A stretch of 64,000 bases of DNA, taken from assembly GCA_035763085.1 (NCBI GenBank), contig DASUBV010000016.1:1-64000 (forward strand), written 5' to 3'. A program made the translations under genes and the position numbers. Shown here piece after piece: positions 24,521 through 32,191 of this stretch (positions within the stretch are counted from its first letter, which is position 1; every line of letters begins with the position of its first letter). This DNA is from DASUBV01 sp035763085 (GTDB lineage: Bacteria > Actinomycetota > Actinomycetes > Streptosporangiales > Streptosporangiaceae). The notes below the pieces were generated by a model. The model was not told where the DNA came from. It ran no database searches and saw only the letters and a list, made by a program, of their open reading frames with translations.

Positions 24521-24880
24521 CTAGCGGGGGGTGACCTCGCGGCGCTCCTTGATCCGGGCCGCCTTGCCGCGCAGGTCGCGCAGGTAGTAGAGCTTGGCGC
24601 GGCGGACCCGGCCGCGGGTCACGAGCTCGATCTTGTCGATCGCCGGGGTGTGCACGGGGAAGGTGCGCTCCACGCCGACGCCGTAGCTGATCTTGCGGAC
24701 GGTGAACGTCTCCCGCGCGCCGCCGCCCTGACGGCGGATGACTACGCCCTGGAACACCTGGATCCGGGAGCGGTTTCCCTCGGTGACCTTCACGTGCACG
24801 CGGAGGGTATCGCCCGCCCGGAAGTCGGGGATGTCGGCGCGGATCTGCGCCTGCTCAAGCTCGGCAATCGCGGTGTGCAT
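24521..24880 (-). CDS. rplS: 50S ribosomal protein L19
   Basis: L19 sits at the subunit interface of the 50S particle. The product is 119 aa: MHTAIAELEQAQIRADIPDF at the N-terminus, then GDTLRVHVKV, IQVFQGVVIRRQGGG, VRKISYGVGVERTFP and RGRVRRAKLYYLRDLRGK. ATG 24878-24880 has GAGGAA at good spacing. The longer frame upstream is a shadow. It follows trmD in the conserved rpsP-khpA-rimM-trmD-rplS order. Confidence 0.98.
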   Translation of the reverse strand: MHTAIAELEQAQIRADIPDFRAGDTLRVHVKVTEGNRSRIQVFQGVVIRRQGGGARETFTVRKISYGVGVERTFPVHTPAIDKIELVTRGRVRRAKLYYLRDLRGKAARIKERREVTPR

Positions 24881-25015
24881 CGCTTGCGTTCCTCGGGTCA
24901 TCACGCGCACGCTTGCGTTGCGCTTGAGTCGGTCTCGGCTGTGCCTGTCATAGCTGCCGGGCGAAAGCACCCGGCAGCGCCCCGGCGGAGTGCTCCTGCA
25001 GCGAGGCGGCAGCCT

Positions 25016-25846
25016 TCAGTGTGCCATATCTTGGCCGCTAACCGGAAAGCCAGCCTCAGCCAGCACCTCCCGATCATGGTCACTGAGCGGCGCAGGCCGG
25101 CCGCCAGCAGCTTCCCCGGCCGCCTGCTGGTCTCCTGAGATCAGGCGTTGCACCAGGTCAGGGCGGTTCTCGGCGGTCCGCCGCAGGGCGCAGTCGCGGC
25201 GCCACCGAGCGATGGCCGCATGGTCACCCGACAGCAGGACTGGCGGGACTTCCTGACCGCGCCAGACCCGCGGCCGGGTGTAGGCCGGGCCCTCGACCAG
25301 GCCGGCCATCGGCCCGCCGCCCGCACCGAACGAGTCGTCGGCAGCGGACTGGGCGTTGCCCAGCACGCCCGGCAGCAGCCGGCCGACCGCCTCGGCCATG
25401 ACCAGCACCGCCGCCTCGCCGCCGGGCAGGACGTAATCGCCGATGCTGACCTCGTCCACGTCCATCCGCGATCGCGCGTCCTGCACGACCCGCGCGTCGA
25501 TGCCCTCATAGCGGCCGCAGGCGAAGACCAGCCACGGCTCGGCCGCGTACTGCTCGGCCAGGCCCTGGCTGAACGGGATGCCCGCCGGGGTCGGCACGAC
25601 CAGCCGGGCCCGCTGGCCCGCGGGAACGATGGCATCCAGGGCCGCGCCCCACGGCTCGGGCTTCATCACCATGCCGGGCCCGCCGCCGAACGGCGCGTCA
25701 TCGACGGTGCGGTGCACGTCGGTCGTCCAGTCGCGCAGGTCGTGAATGCCCACGCTGATGTCGCCGCGCTGGACGGCCCGGCCGATAAGCGAGGCGTTCA
25801 GCGGGCTGAAGTACTCGCCGAAGATGGTGATGATGTCGATCCGCAC
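25016..25846 (-). CDS. trmD: tRNA (guanine-N1-)-methyltransferase
   Basis: TrmD makes m1G37 next to the anticodon, preventing frameshifts. It is a trefoil-knot (SPOUT) enzyme. The 276-aa product shows RIDIITIFGEYFSPL at the N-terminus, PFGGGPGMVMKPEP, the SAM-binding knot with CGRYEGIDARV and SIGDYVLPGGEAAVL, and LLSGDHAAIARWRR near the C-terminus. GTG 25844-25846 has GGGGAGGAAG upstream; the long open frame beyond it is non-coding. It follows rimM with a 16-base gap. Confidence 0.97.
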   Translation of the reverse strand: MRIDIITIFGEYFSPLNASLIGRAVQRGDISVGIHDLRDWTTDVHRTVDDAPFGGGPGMVMKPEPWGAALDAIVPAGQRARLVVPTPAGIPFSQGLAEQYAAEPWLVFACGRYEGIDARVVQDARSRMDVDEVSIGDYVLPGGEAAVLVMAEAVGRLLPGVLGNAQSAADDSFGAGGGPMAGLVEGPAYTRPRVWRGQEVPPVLLSGDHAAIARWRRDCALRRTAENRPDLVQRLISGDQQAAGEAAGGRPAPLSDHDREVLAEAGFPVSGQDMAH

Positions 25847-25862
25847 GCCGCTTCCTCCCCGC

Positions 25863-26390
25863 CTAGACGGCGTCGCCCGGATCCAGCAGCCCGCGCGGCG
25901 GGTCGATGACCAGCCGCCCGCCGGCCACGTCGACCTCCGGCACCAGCGCGGCGACGAACGGCACCAGGATCTCGGCGCCCGATCGCGGGCCCGCGCCGGT
26001 GATGACCAGGAGGTCCTGGCCGGAGTGCAGCACGTCAGACACCTGCCCGACGGCATCGCCGCCGGTCGTGGTCACCGCCAGGCCGATGAGCTGGTAGTCG
26101 CGGAAGCTGTCGGGGTCGGCGGGCTCCTCCAGGTCGTCAGAGTCCACCACCAGCAGCACCCCGCGCAGTTCCGCGGCGCGGTCCCGGTCGTGCACCCCGG
26201 CGATGGACATCAGCAGCCGGCCGGAGTGCCAGCGGATTGCCTCGATGGTCAGCGGGCCGCCCGCGGCGGGCTCGGTCGCCAGGACCGAGCCTGCCGCGAA
26301 CCGCAGCTCGGGATCGTCAGTCCGCACCTCCACGGTCACTTCACCGCGGATTCCGTGCGGCCGGCCAATGCGGCCGACGACCAGCTGCAT
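25863..26390 (-). CDS. rimM: 16S rRNA processing protein RimM
   Basis: RimM binds S19 and helps mature the 3' domain of the 30S subunit. The 175-aa product has the N-terminal beta-barrel (VVGRIGRPHGIRGEVTVEV) and a C-terminal PRC-barrel (DYQLIGLAVTT, ILVPFVAALVPEVDV, IDPPRGLLD). ATG 26388-26390 lies five bases after the khpA stop. Confidence 0.96.
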   Translation of the reverse strand: MQLVVGRIGRPHGIRGEVTVEVRTDDPELRFAAGSVLATEPAAGGPLTIEAIRWHSGRLLMSIAGVHDRDRAAELRGVLLVVDSDDLEEPADPDSFRDYQLIGLAVTTTGGDAVGQVSDVLHSGQDLLVITGAGPRSGAEILVPFVAALVPEVDVAGGRLVIDPPRGLLDPGDAV

Positions 26391-26395
26391 GGCTG

Positions 26396-26638
26396 CTAGC
26401 GGATCTCGTCAGTGTCCAGCAGGTCGACGCGGACATAGGAGCTGCCGGCCAGGGAGCCGATCACGGTGCGCAGCGCCTTGGCGGTACGCCCGCCCCGCCC
26501 GATGACCTTGCCCAGGTCATCGGGATGCACCCGGACCTCCAGGACCCGGCCCCGGCGCAGCCCGCGGCTGTCGACCCGGACATCATCCGGGTGCTCGACG
26601 ATGCCCTTGACGAGGTGCTCCAGGGCCTCTTCCAGCAT
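26396..26638 (-). CDS. khpA: KH-domain RNA-binding protein KhpA
   Basis: The 80-aa protein consists of a single KH domain. It opens with LEEALEHLVKGIVEHPDDV and carries the GxxG loop in VIGRGGRTAKALRTVI. KhpA binds RNA and affects cell division and growth in several Gram-positive bacteria, often with KhpB/Jag. ATG 26636-26638 sits next to the rpsP TGA (26640-26642), so translation is probably coupled. It lies between rpsP and rimM as in most actinobacteria. Confidence 0.95.
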   Translation of the reverse strand: MLEEALEHLVKGIVEHPDDVRVDSRGLRRGRVLEVRVHPDDLGKVIGRGGRTAKALRTVIGSLAGSSYVRVDLLDTDEIR

Positions 26639-26639
26639 G

Positions 26640-27305
26640 TCAGCCCTCGCTGGGCGCCGAGTCGGCGGCCGCGGCCTCACCGGCCTTGACGGCCGCACCG
26701 GCCTTGGCGGCGTCGTCCGACTTGGCCGCCTCGGCCTTTTCGGGCTTCTCGGCCTTCTCCGGCTTCTCAGCCTCGGCCTTGTCAGCCTTCTCGGCCTTGT
26801 CAGCCTTCTCGGCCTTGGCGGGCTTGTCCGCCCTGGCAGGCTTCTCGGCCTTGCCAGCGTCAGCCTTCTCGGTCTTGCCGCCCCTGGCGCCCTTGGCTTC
26901 CCTGGCGGCCGGGTCGCCGGCCTTGGCCTTCGACTTGCCCTTCGCCGTAGCGCCGCCGGCTTCCAGCGTCTCCTGGAGGGCAGCGGCGAACACGGCCTTG
27001 CGGTCCTCCCTGGGCGCTGCGGTGCGCAGCGTGCCCTCGGCGCCCGGCAGGCCCTTGAATTTCTGCCAGTCGCCGGTGATCTCCAGGATCTTGCGGACCG
27101 GGTCGGTCGGCTGCGCGCCCACCGAGAGCCAGTGCTGCGCGCGCTCAGAGTTGACCTCGATGAGCGACGGCTCGTCCTTCGGGTGGTAATTGCCGATCTC
27201 CTCGATGGCCCGGCCATCCCGCTTAGTGCGGGCGTCGGCAACGATAATCCGGTAGTACGGCGCCCGGATCTTGCCCAGGCGCTTCAATTTGATCTTGACA
27301 GCCAC
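26640..27305 (-). CDS. rpsP: 30S ribosomal protein S16 with a long Lys/Ala/Glu tail
   Basis: S16 is an assembly protein of the 30S subunit. The first 80-90 residues are canonical (AVKIKLKRLGKIRAPYYRI, then YHPKDEPSLIEVN). The other 130 residues are a highly charged low-complexity tail made of KAEKADKAEK-type units. At 221 aa the protein is unusually long even for actinobacteria, whose S16 proteins often carry shorter tails of this kind. Start GTG 27303-27305 with GGGAGAAG upstream. First gene of the rpsP-khpA-rimM-trmD-rplS operon. Confidence 0.97.
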   Translation of the reverse strand: MAVKIKLKRLGKIRAPYYRIIVADARTKRDGRAIEEIGNYHPKDEPSLIEVNSERAQHWLSVGAQPTDPVRKILEITGDWQKFKGLPGAEGTLRTAAPREDRKAVFAAALQETLEAGGATAKGKSKAKAGDPAAREAKGARGGKTEKADAGKAEKPARADKPAKAEKADKAEKADKAEAEKPEKAEKPEKAEAAKSDDAAKAGAAVKAGEAAAADSAPSEG

Positions 27306-27475
27306 GGCTGTGGTCTTCTCCCAGAAGATTCGGGTCGGGCAGCGGAAGTCAGCGGGTGGGGACCGGACGTGCCGCCCAGATGGGTCCGGCTTAGCGAGAG
27401 GAGAGAGGGCCTCGCGCGGCCGATCATAGCGGTCACATTCTGCCAGATGCGTCGTGGCCGCGGGTAATCACCTGG

Positions 27476-29092
27476 CTAGCGGCCCTTCCCGCCCTTGCCG
27501 CGGCGCCCCTGCTGGGGACCCCGCAGGCCGGGCGGCAGGCTCGGCTGCCCGGCGGGAAAGCCCGGCGGCAGCCGCAGCCCGTCCTGGCCGCCATCACCGA
27601 GGCCGGGCAGTCCGGCGCCGCCGCGGCCAAAGCCGGCCGGGAGCTGGCCCAGGCCCGGAGCGGGCTGCGCGCCCGGCGTCCCGGCCTGGCCCGGACGCGG
27701 CGCGCCGGCCGGGCGGCCGCCGCCCTTGCCCTTCTTCTTGCCCTTACGGGCCTTGGATCCGCCCCGGCGCATCCCCGGCATCCCCGGCATGCCGCCCATC
27801 ATCTGGCGCATCATCTTCTGACCCTCGAGGAACCGCACGACCAGCTGATTCACCTCGCCGGGAGTGACCCCGGACCCTGCGGCGATCCGGGCCCGGCGGG
27901 AGCCGTTCAGGATCTTGGGGTTGCGCCGCTCCTCGACTGTCATCGAGTTGACGATGGCCGCCGCGCGATCCAGGTCCTTGTCGCTGACCTGGCTCAGCGC
28001 CTCGCGGTTCTGCGCCGCGCCCGGCAGCATGCCCAGCAGATTGCCGATCGGCCCGAGCTTGCGGACCATGGCCAGCTGCTCGACGAAGTCCTCCAGGGTG
28101 AACCCGTCGCCCGAGGCCAGCTTGCCGGCCATCGAGGCGGCCTGCTCGGCATCGAAGGTCCGCTCGGCCTGCTCGATCAGGGTGAGCATGTCGCCCAGGT
28201 CGAGGATGCGCGAGGCCATCCGGTCGGGGTGGAAGAGGTCGAAGTCCTCGAGCTTCTCCCCCGACGAGGCGAACATCACCGGCCTGCCAGTGAGCTCCGC
28301 GATCGACAGGGCGGCGCCACCGCGGGCGTCGCCATCGAGCTTGGTCAGGGCCACCGCGTCGTAGCCGACGCCGTCCAGGAACGCCTGCGCCGTCTGCACG
28401 GCGTCCTGGCCGATCATCGCGTCGACGACGAACAGGATCTCGTCCGGGTCGACGGCGTCGCGGATGCTGGCCGCCTGGGCCATCATCTCCTCGTCGATGC
28501 CCAGCCGGCCCGCGGTGTCGATGACGACGATGTTGTGCATCGTGCGGCGCGCCTCATCCACCGACTGGCGGGCCACCTCCACCGGGTCGCCGACACCGTT
28601 GCCCGGCTGCGGGGCGAAGACCGGGACGCCGGCCCGCTCGCCGAGCACCTGCAGCTGCTGGACCGCGTTGGGGCGCTGCAGGTCGGCGGCCACCATGACT
28701 GGCGTGTTGCCCTGGGCCTTGAGCCACAGCGCCAGCTTGGCCGCCAGCGTCGTCTTACCGGATCCCTGCAGGCCCGCCAGCATGATGACGGTCGGGGAGA
28801 CCTTGGCGAAGCGCAGCCGCCGCGCCTCGCCGCCCAGGATCGTGATCAGTTCCTCGTTGACGATCTTGATGACCTGCTGGGCGGGGTTCAGCGCCTCCGA
28901 CACCTCCGCCCCGGAGGCACGCTCACGGACGCGGGCGATGAACTGCCGGACGACCGGCAGCGCGACATCCGCCTCCAGCAGCGCGATCCGGATCTCGCGG
29001 CAGGTCGCGTCGATGTCGGCAGCCGACAGCCGCCCGCGACCGCGCAGCGACGAGAAGACCTGGGTTAGCCGATCGGAAAGGGTCTCGAACAC
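27476..29092 (-). CDS. ffh: Signal recognition particle protein Ffh (SRP54)
   Basis: Ffh with 4.5S RNA recognises signal sequences on nascent chains and delivers ribosomes to FtsY. The 538-aa product has an N domain (FETLSDRLTQVFSSLRGRGR), a GTPase domain with GLQGSGKTT at about 107-115, DTAGR, TKLDGDARGG, and a C-terminal M domain rich in Met (KMMRQMMGGMPGMPGM). An extra 95-residue Gly/Pro/Arg-rich tail follows. Start GTG 29090-29092; the ribosome-binding site is weak. It lies upstream of rpsP in the usual actinobacterial order. Confidence 0.97.
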   Translation of the reverse strand: MFETLSDRLTQVFSSLRGRGRLSAADIDATCREIRIALLEADVALPVVRQFIARVRERASGAEVSEALNPAQQVIKIVNEELITILGGEARRLRFAKVSPTVIMLAGLQGSGKTTLAAKLALWLKAQGNTPVMVAADLQRPNAVQQLQVLGERAGVPVFAPQPGNGVGDPVEVARQSVDEARRTMHNIVVIDTAGRLGIDEEMMAQAASIRDAVDPDEILFVVDAMIGQDAVQTAQAFLDGVGYDAVALTKLDGDARGGAALSIAELTGRPVMFASSGEKLEDFDLFHPDRMASRILDLGDMLTLIEQAERTFDAEQAASMAGKLASGDGFTLEDFVEQLAMVRKLGPIGNLLGMLPGAAQNREALSQVSDKDLDRAAAIVNSMTVEERRNPKILNGSRRARIAAGSGVTPGEVNQLVVRFLEGQKMMRQMMGGMPGMPGMRRGGSKARKGKKKGKGGGRPAGAPRPGQAGTPGAQPAPGLGQLPAGFGRGGAGLPGLGDGGQDGLRLPPGFPAGQPSLPPGLRGPQQGRRGKGGKGR

Positions 29093-29210
29093 CTGTAGCT
29101 GCCGTTCTCGCTGATACCGACGGTGGGCGTCCCCAGGCTATCTGGTGGCTGACCGCGCCTCCGGCCAAAGCGGCCGGTGCCCGGCTTCGGACAGGCGGGC
29201 TCAAACTAGC

Positions 29211-29243
29211 CAATTGCGATTATCAACATGCAGAACGCAATTG
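29211..29243. repeat. 8-bp inverted repeat upstream of ffh
   Basis: CAATTGCG (29211-29218) and CGCAATTG (29236-29243) are exact inverted copies spaced by 17 bases. They lie in an AT-richer patch about 120 bases before ffh, and an ATGCAGAACGCAA variant of the motif at 30150 lies inside. It could be an operator or part of the ffh promoter region. Confidence 0.4.
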
Positions 29244-29338
29244 CACGCCAGTGGGGATGCTCGTAACGTAAGGCCCGATCTGCTGAACGTAAGGGTCTTT
29301 CGGCGCCAGGCACAAATCGCCCGGCGGCTCGCCTGTCC

Positions 29339-29617
29339 ACCGGCAGCGACCGCACGCTGTGGAAGGACAAGGCGCTCACCGAGCTCAACCTGGCGGTCCT
29401 GCACTCCTTCACCGAGGCCGGGGTGACGATCACCGATCACCACACCGAGTCGGCGCGGTTCCTGCGGCACCTGGACCTGGAGGAGCGCCGGGGCCGCCGC
29501 TGCCCGGCCGACCGGACCTGGATCGTGCCGCCGGCCGCGTCGTCAGCCACGCCGGTCTTCCACCGCTACTACAGCGACTTCGACCAGGCGCCGAACTTCT
29601 ACCGGCATCCGGCGTAG
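29339..29617 (+). pseudogene. C-terminal remnant of nitric oxide synthase oxygenase
   Basis: The last 93 codons of a bacterial NOS oxygenase are readable: LWKDKALTELNLAVLHSF, then GVTITDHHTESARFLRHL, PADRTWIVPP, TPVFHRYY, and a TAG at 29615-29617. These are the conserved C-terminal helices and dimer-interface residues of NOS. The haem-binding and arginine-binding parts upstream are absent, and no start codon with a ribosome-binding site precedes it. A 64-codon frame from 29423 is part of the same remnant. It indicates loss of a NOS gene or a truncated insertion at this spot. Confidence 0.75.
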
Positions 29618-29682
29618 CACCCATCCGGGGTAAGCCCGGCGGGCCGGGTGCGACCCTGGCCGGCCCGCCGGAGTCCTGAGGG

Positions 29683-29997
29683 TCAGGTACCCGTGCCGAT
29701 GCGCCTGCGGCCGGCCAGCAGGGCCTCGGCGGTGCCGGCCTCGGCGGTGCCGGCCTCAGCGGTGCCGGGCTCGGCTAGCTGGTCCGGGAAGTCCGGGTCA
29801 TCCGGCAGCGCCCTGAGTCCGTCACGGAGCCGGGTCAGCAGGTCCAGGTCCTTCTTCCAGGACCGGAGCCGCCACCAGGCTAAGGACCGGCGCTGCCCGC
29901 CGTCGATCACGGCATCGGGCACCGCCACGGCTTCCGGCCGCGCGAACGCCTCGCCAGCGGGCGGCTCGGTCCGGAGCCAGTCGTGACGCAACGTCAT
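29683..29997 (-). CDS. Hypothetical protein with AGTAE repeats (104 aa)
   Basis: No family recognised. The middle of the product has a Trp/Arg-rich segment (RSLAWWRLRSWKKDLDLL) that is probably a helix. Near the C-terminus three tandem AGTAE pentamer-like units encode a low-complexity linker, ending in a basic segment. ATG 29995-29997 has a GGGGGGA ribosome-binding site, which supports translation. It stands alone between the NOS remnant and a 411-bp gap before the DivIVA-like gene. Confidence 0.6.
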   Translation of the reverse strand: MTLRHDWLRTEPPAGEAFARPEAVAVPDAVIDGGQRRSLAWWRLRSWKKDLDLLTRLRDGLRALPDDPDFPDQLAEPGTAEAGTAEAGTAEALLAGRRRIGTGT

Positions 29998-30149
29998 GCG
30001 CTATCCCCCCATGGCCGGCCGCGGACGGTCCGTGCCCGGCCAGCGGCATGCTGACCAGGCGCATGGGAGCAGAAGGGTACCGGCCTCTTATTTCCACCCC
30101 TCAGCCTCGTGTACGAGAATAAGGCCAGGCAGGTGGCATGGCTAGCGAA

Positions 30150-30162
30150 TTGCAGAATGCAA
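30150..30162. promoter_or_regulatory. TTGCAGAATGCAA palindromic motif, copy 1
   Basis: TTGCA and TGCAA flank a GAA centre. An identical 13-mer occurs at 30888-30900, and a two-mismatch form at 29228-29240. It lies in the 29998-30408 gap, which otherwise holds no gene. Probable binding site of an unknown regulator. Confidence 0.45.
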
Positions 30163-30321
30163 CGTGTAACAGCTTTCTCACCTGTTCGTCCGGGACAAGG
30201 GCGGAGACGCACAGTTACCGGCTCCGGCAGTGCCCGGCCGCCTGCCTGGCGGATTGCCCGGCGGTGACTGCGGACGGTGACCGGCGGCTCAGAGCGCCTC
30301 GCGCGATCCAGTCCGGCCGCT

Positions 30322-30343
30322 CCGCGGGCCGGCCGGCCCGCGG
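30322..30343. repeat. 22-bp perfect palindrome
   Basis: CCGCGGGCCGG is followed at once by its complement CCGGCCCGCGG. It lies 66 bases after the DivIVA-like gene's stop, so it may act as a transcription terminator hairpin for that gene, though it has no unpaired loop. Confidence 0.5.
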
Positions 30344-30408
30344 GCGCCGCCAGGACGCCGGCCAGCTGCCGTCCGCCTGCCTCGCGGGCCTCCCTGGCGG
30401 GACCGCTC

Positions 30409-30804
30409 TCAGACGCGGCCGGCCTGCGACTGCGCCTCGGCCAGCACCTCGTCCCGGCGCCGGCGTGCGTGCTCGGCCAGGTGCCTGCTGTAGTCCCGGG
30501 CCTCGGCGATGTAGCGGTCGGCCGTCTTCTGGGCCTGGGCCAGGATGCTGGCCGCCTGCCGGTGCGTGTCGTCCTGCGGGGCGCTGGCCAGGTCGCCGGC
30601 CCGGAGCACCCGCTGGCGCAGCCGCCTGACCTCGTCCTGCAGCACCGCCCGCTCGCGCGCCAGCCGGGTCAGCTCAGCCTCGACCTGCTCGCAGAACTCC
30701 CGGACGTGCTCGTGGTCCAGCCCGCGCCTGCCGCGCCGGGCCGGGCGGAAGGTGACCTCCTGAACGCTGTCCGGCGTCAGCCGCTCGAGATGCCCAGGAT
30801 TCAT
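30409..30804 (-). CDS. DivIVA-domain protein
   Basis: The 131-aa product begins with a DivIVA-like segment (LTPDSVQEVTFRPARRGRRG, then LDHEHVREFCEQVEAEL), followed by a long coiled coil rich in Glu, Arg and Ala (RERAVLQDEVRRLRQRVL) and a second helix (ARDYSRHLAEHARRRRD). Such short DivIVA-domain proteins in actinobacteria recruit cell-pole or septum machinery or resemble SepIVA; the precise role here is not known. ATG 30802-30804 with GGGGGAGG upstream was chosen over a TTG at 30828. Identical 13-bp palindromic motifs flank the gene. Confidence 0.8.
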   Translation of the reverse strand: MNPGHLERLTPDSVQEVTFRPARRGRRGLDHEHVREFCEQVEAELTRLARERAVLQDEVRRLRQRVLRAGDLASAPQDDTHRQAASILAQAQKTADRYIAEARDYSRHLAEHARRRRDEVLAEAQSQAGRV

Positions 30805-30887
30805 GGCCTCCCCCATCCAGCTGGGCAAGAGCGCCCGATAGCGCTCATGCCCGATGATAGGTCCAGGATCTACGCTCTCTCAGCCAT

Positions 30888-30900
30888 TTGCAGAATGCAA
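30888..30900. promoter_or_regulatory. TTGCAGAATGCAA palindromic motif, copy 2
   Basis: This is an exact copy of the 13-mer at 30150. It lies 84 bases before the DivIVA-like start codon and beside the ftsY 3' end. A related half site (CACATTCTGCC) is at 30915-30925 and another (CACATTCTGCC) upstream of rpsP near 27434. Confidence 0.45.
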
Positions 30901-30945
30901 CATGAAGAGTTGCCACATTCTGCCTGAACCTGGCGAAACTGCCGG

Positions 30946-32145
30946 CTAGCTGCCGAGGATGGCGTCGACGAAGACCTCGGGATCGAACGGGGCCAGGTCA
31001 TCAGGCCCCTCGCCGAGGCCGACCAGCTTCACCGGGACGCCGAGCTCGCGCTGCACGGCGATCACGATGCCGCCCTTGGCGGTCCCGTCCAGCTTGGTCA
31101 GGATGATCCCGGTGACGTCGGTCACCTCGGCGAACACCCGGGCCTGGCGCAGGCCGTTCTGGCCGGTGGTGGCGTCCAGCACCAGCAGCACCTCATCGAC
31201 GGTGCCGTGCTTCTCGATGACCCGCTTGATCTTGCCGAGCTCGTCCATCAGCGCGGACTTGGTGTGCAGCCGCCCGGCGGTGTCGACGATCACGGTGTCG
31301 ACGCCGGAGCTGATCCCCTCGTTGACGGCGGTGAAGGCCACGCTGGCCGGGTCCGCGCCCTCGCGGTCCGAGCGGACGGTCCGGGCCCCGACTCGCTCGC
31401 CCCAGGTCTGCAGCTGGTCGGCGGCGGCCGCGCGGAAGGTGTCGGCCGCGCCCAGCAGGACGGTGCGGCCATCGCCGATGAGCGCGCGGGCCAGCCGCCC
31501 GCAGGCGGTCGTCTTGCCCGTGCCGTTGACGCCCACGACCAGGACGACCGCGGGGCGGTCGCCGTGCCGGGCGGTCCGCAGGGAGCGGTCCATGTCCGGG
31601 CCGATCTGCGCCAGCAGGTCGGCCCGGAGCAGCTTCCGGACCTCGTCGACGTCCTGCGTGCCGGTGACCTTCACCTCGGTGCGCAGCTGCTCGACCAGCT
31701 GCCGGGCCGGGCCCACGCCCATGTCGGCCGTGATCAGCGTGTCCTCGATCTCTTCCCACCCCGCCTCGTCCAGCTTGCCGCTGGACAGCAGGCTGAGCAG
31801 GGCCGAGCCGAGCGCCGACTGCGACCGGGCCAGCCGGCCGCGCAGCCGCACCAGCCGCCCGGCGGACGGCGGCGGCACCTCGGGCGCCGGCCGGGCCGGC
31901 GCCCCGGCGGCCGGAGCCTCCGGCGTCAGGGTGCCCGCTCCGGCAGATGTCCCGCCGGAGGACTCCCCGGCCGCGCCGGCCGACGCCGGGCCCGAGACCT
32001 CGGGCCTGGCGGCCTGGCCCGCAGCGGCGGTGTCCGCGCCGGAGACCGCCCGGCGGCGGGCGCGGCGGCGCGGCACCAGGAACGCCGTGCCGCCCGCGGC
32101 GAGCACGACGACGATGGCGATGATGATGATCAGCAGCTCTTCCAT
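30946..32145 (-). CDS. ftsY: SRP receptor FtsY
   Basis: FtsY is the membrane-associated GTPase that receives Ffh-ribosome complexes. The 399-aa product has an N-terminal membrane anchor (EELLIIIIAIVVVLAAGGTA), a Pro/Ala-rich acidic linker to about residue 95, the N domain, and a G domain with VNGTGKTT, DTAGRLHTKSALMDEL, TKLDGTAKGG and GLGEGPDDLAPFD. ATG 32143-32145 was chosen over a GTG nine bases upstream. It follows smc with a 46-base gap, the standard actinobacterial pair. Confidence 0.97.
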   Translation of the reverse strand: MEELLIIIIAIVVVLAAGGTAFLVPRRRARRRAVSGADTAAAGQAARPEVSGPASAGAAGESSGGTSAGAGTLTPEAPAAGAPARPAPEVPPPSAGRLVRLRGRLARSQSALGSALLSLLSSGKLDEAGWEEIEDTLITADMGVGPARQLVEQLRTEVKVTGTQDVDEVRKLLRADLLAQIGPDMDRSLRTARHGDRPAVVLVVGVNGTGKTTACGRLARALIGDGRTVLLGAADTFRAAAADQLQTWGERVGARTVRSDREGADPASVAFTAVNEGISSGVDTVIVDTAGRLHTKSALMDELGKIKRVIEKHGTVDEVLLVLDATTGQNGLRQARVFAEVTDVTGIILTKLDGTAKGGIVIAVQRELGVPVKLVGLGEGPDDLAPFDPEVFVDAILGS

Positions 32146-32191
32146 GACGCCCACCAGTGTTGCAGACCGCGCGACCTGCGGCGGCCAGGGC

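Noticed and set aside
28229..29114. Plus-strand frames of 279 and 216 codons over ffh
   Set aside because: They are antisense to ffh, whose GTPase motifs are complete. No start or ribosome-binding signal.
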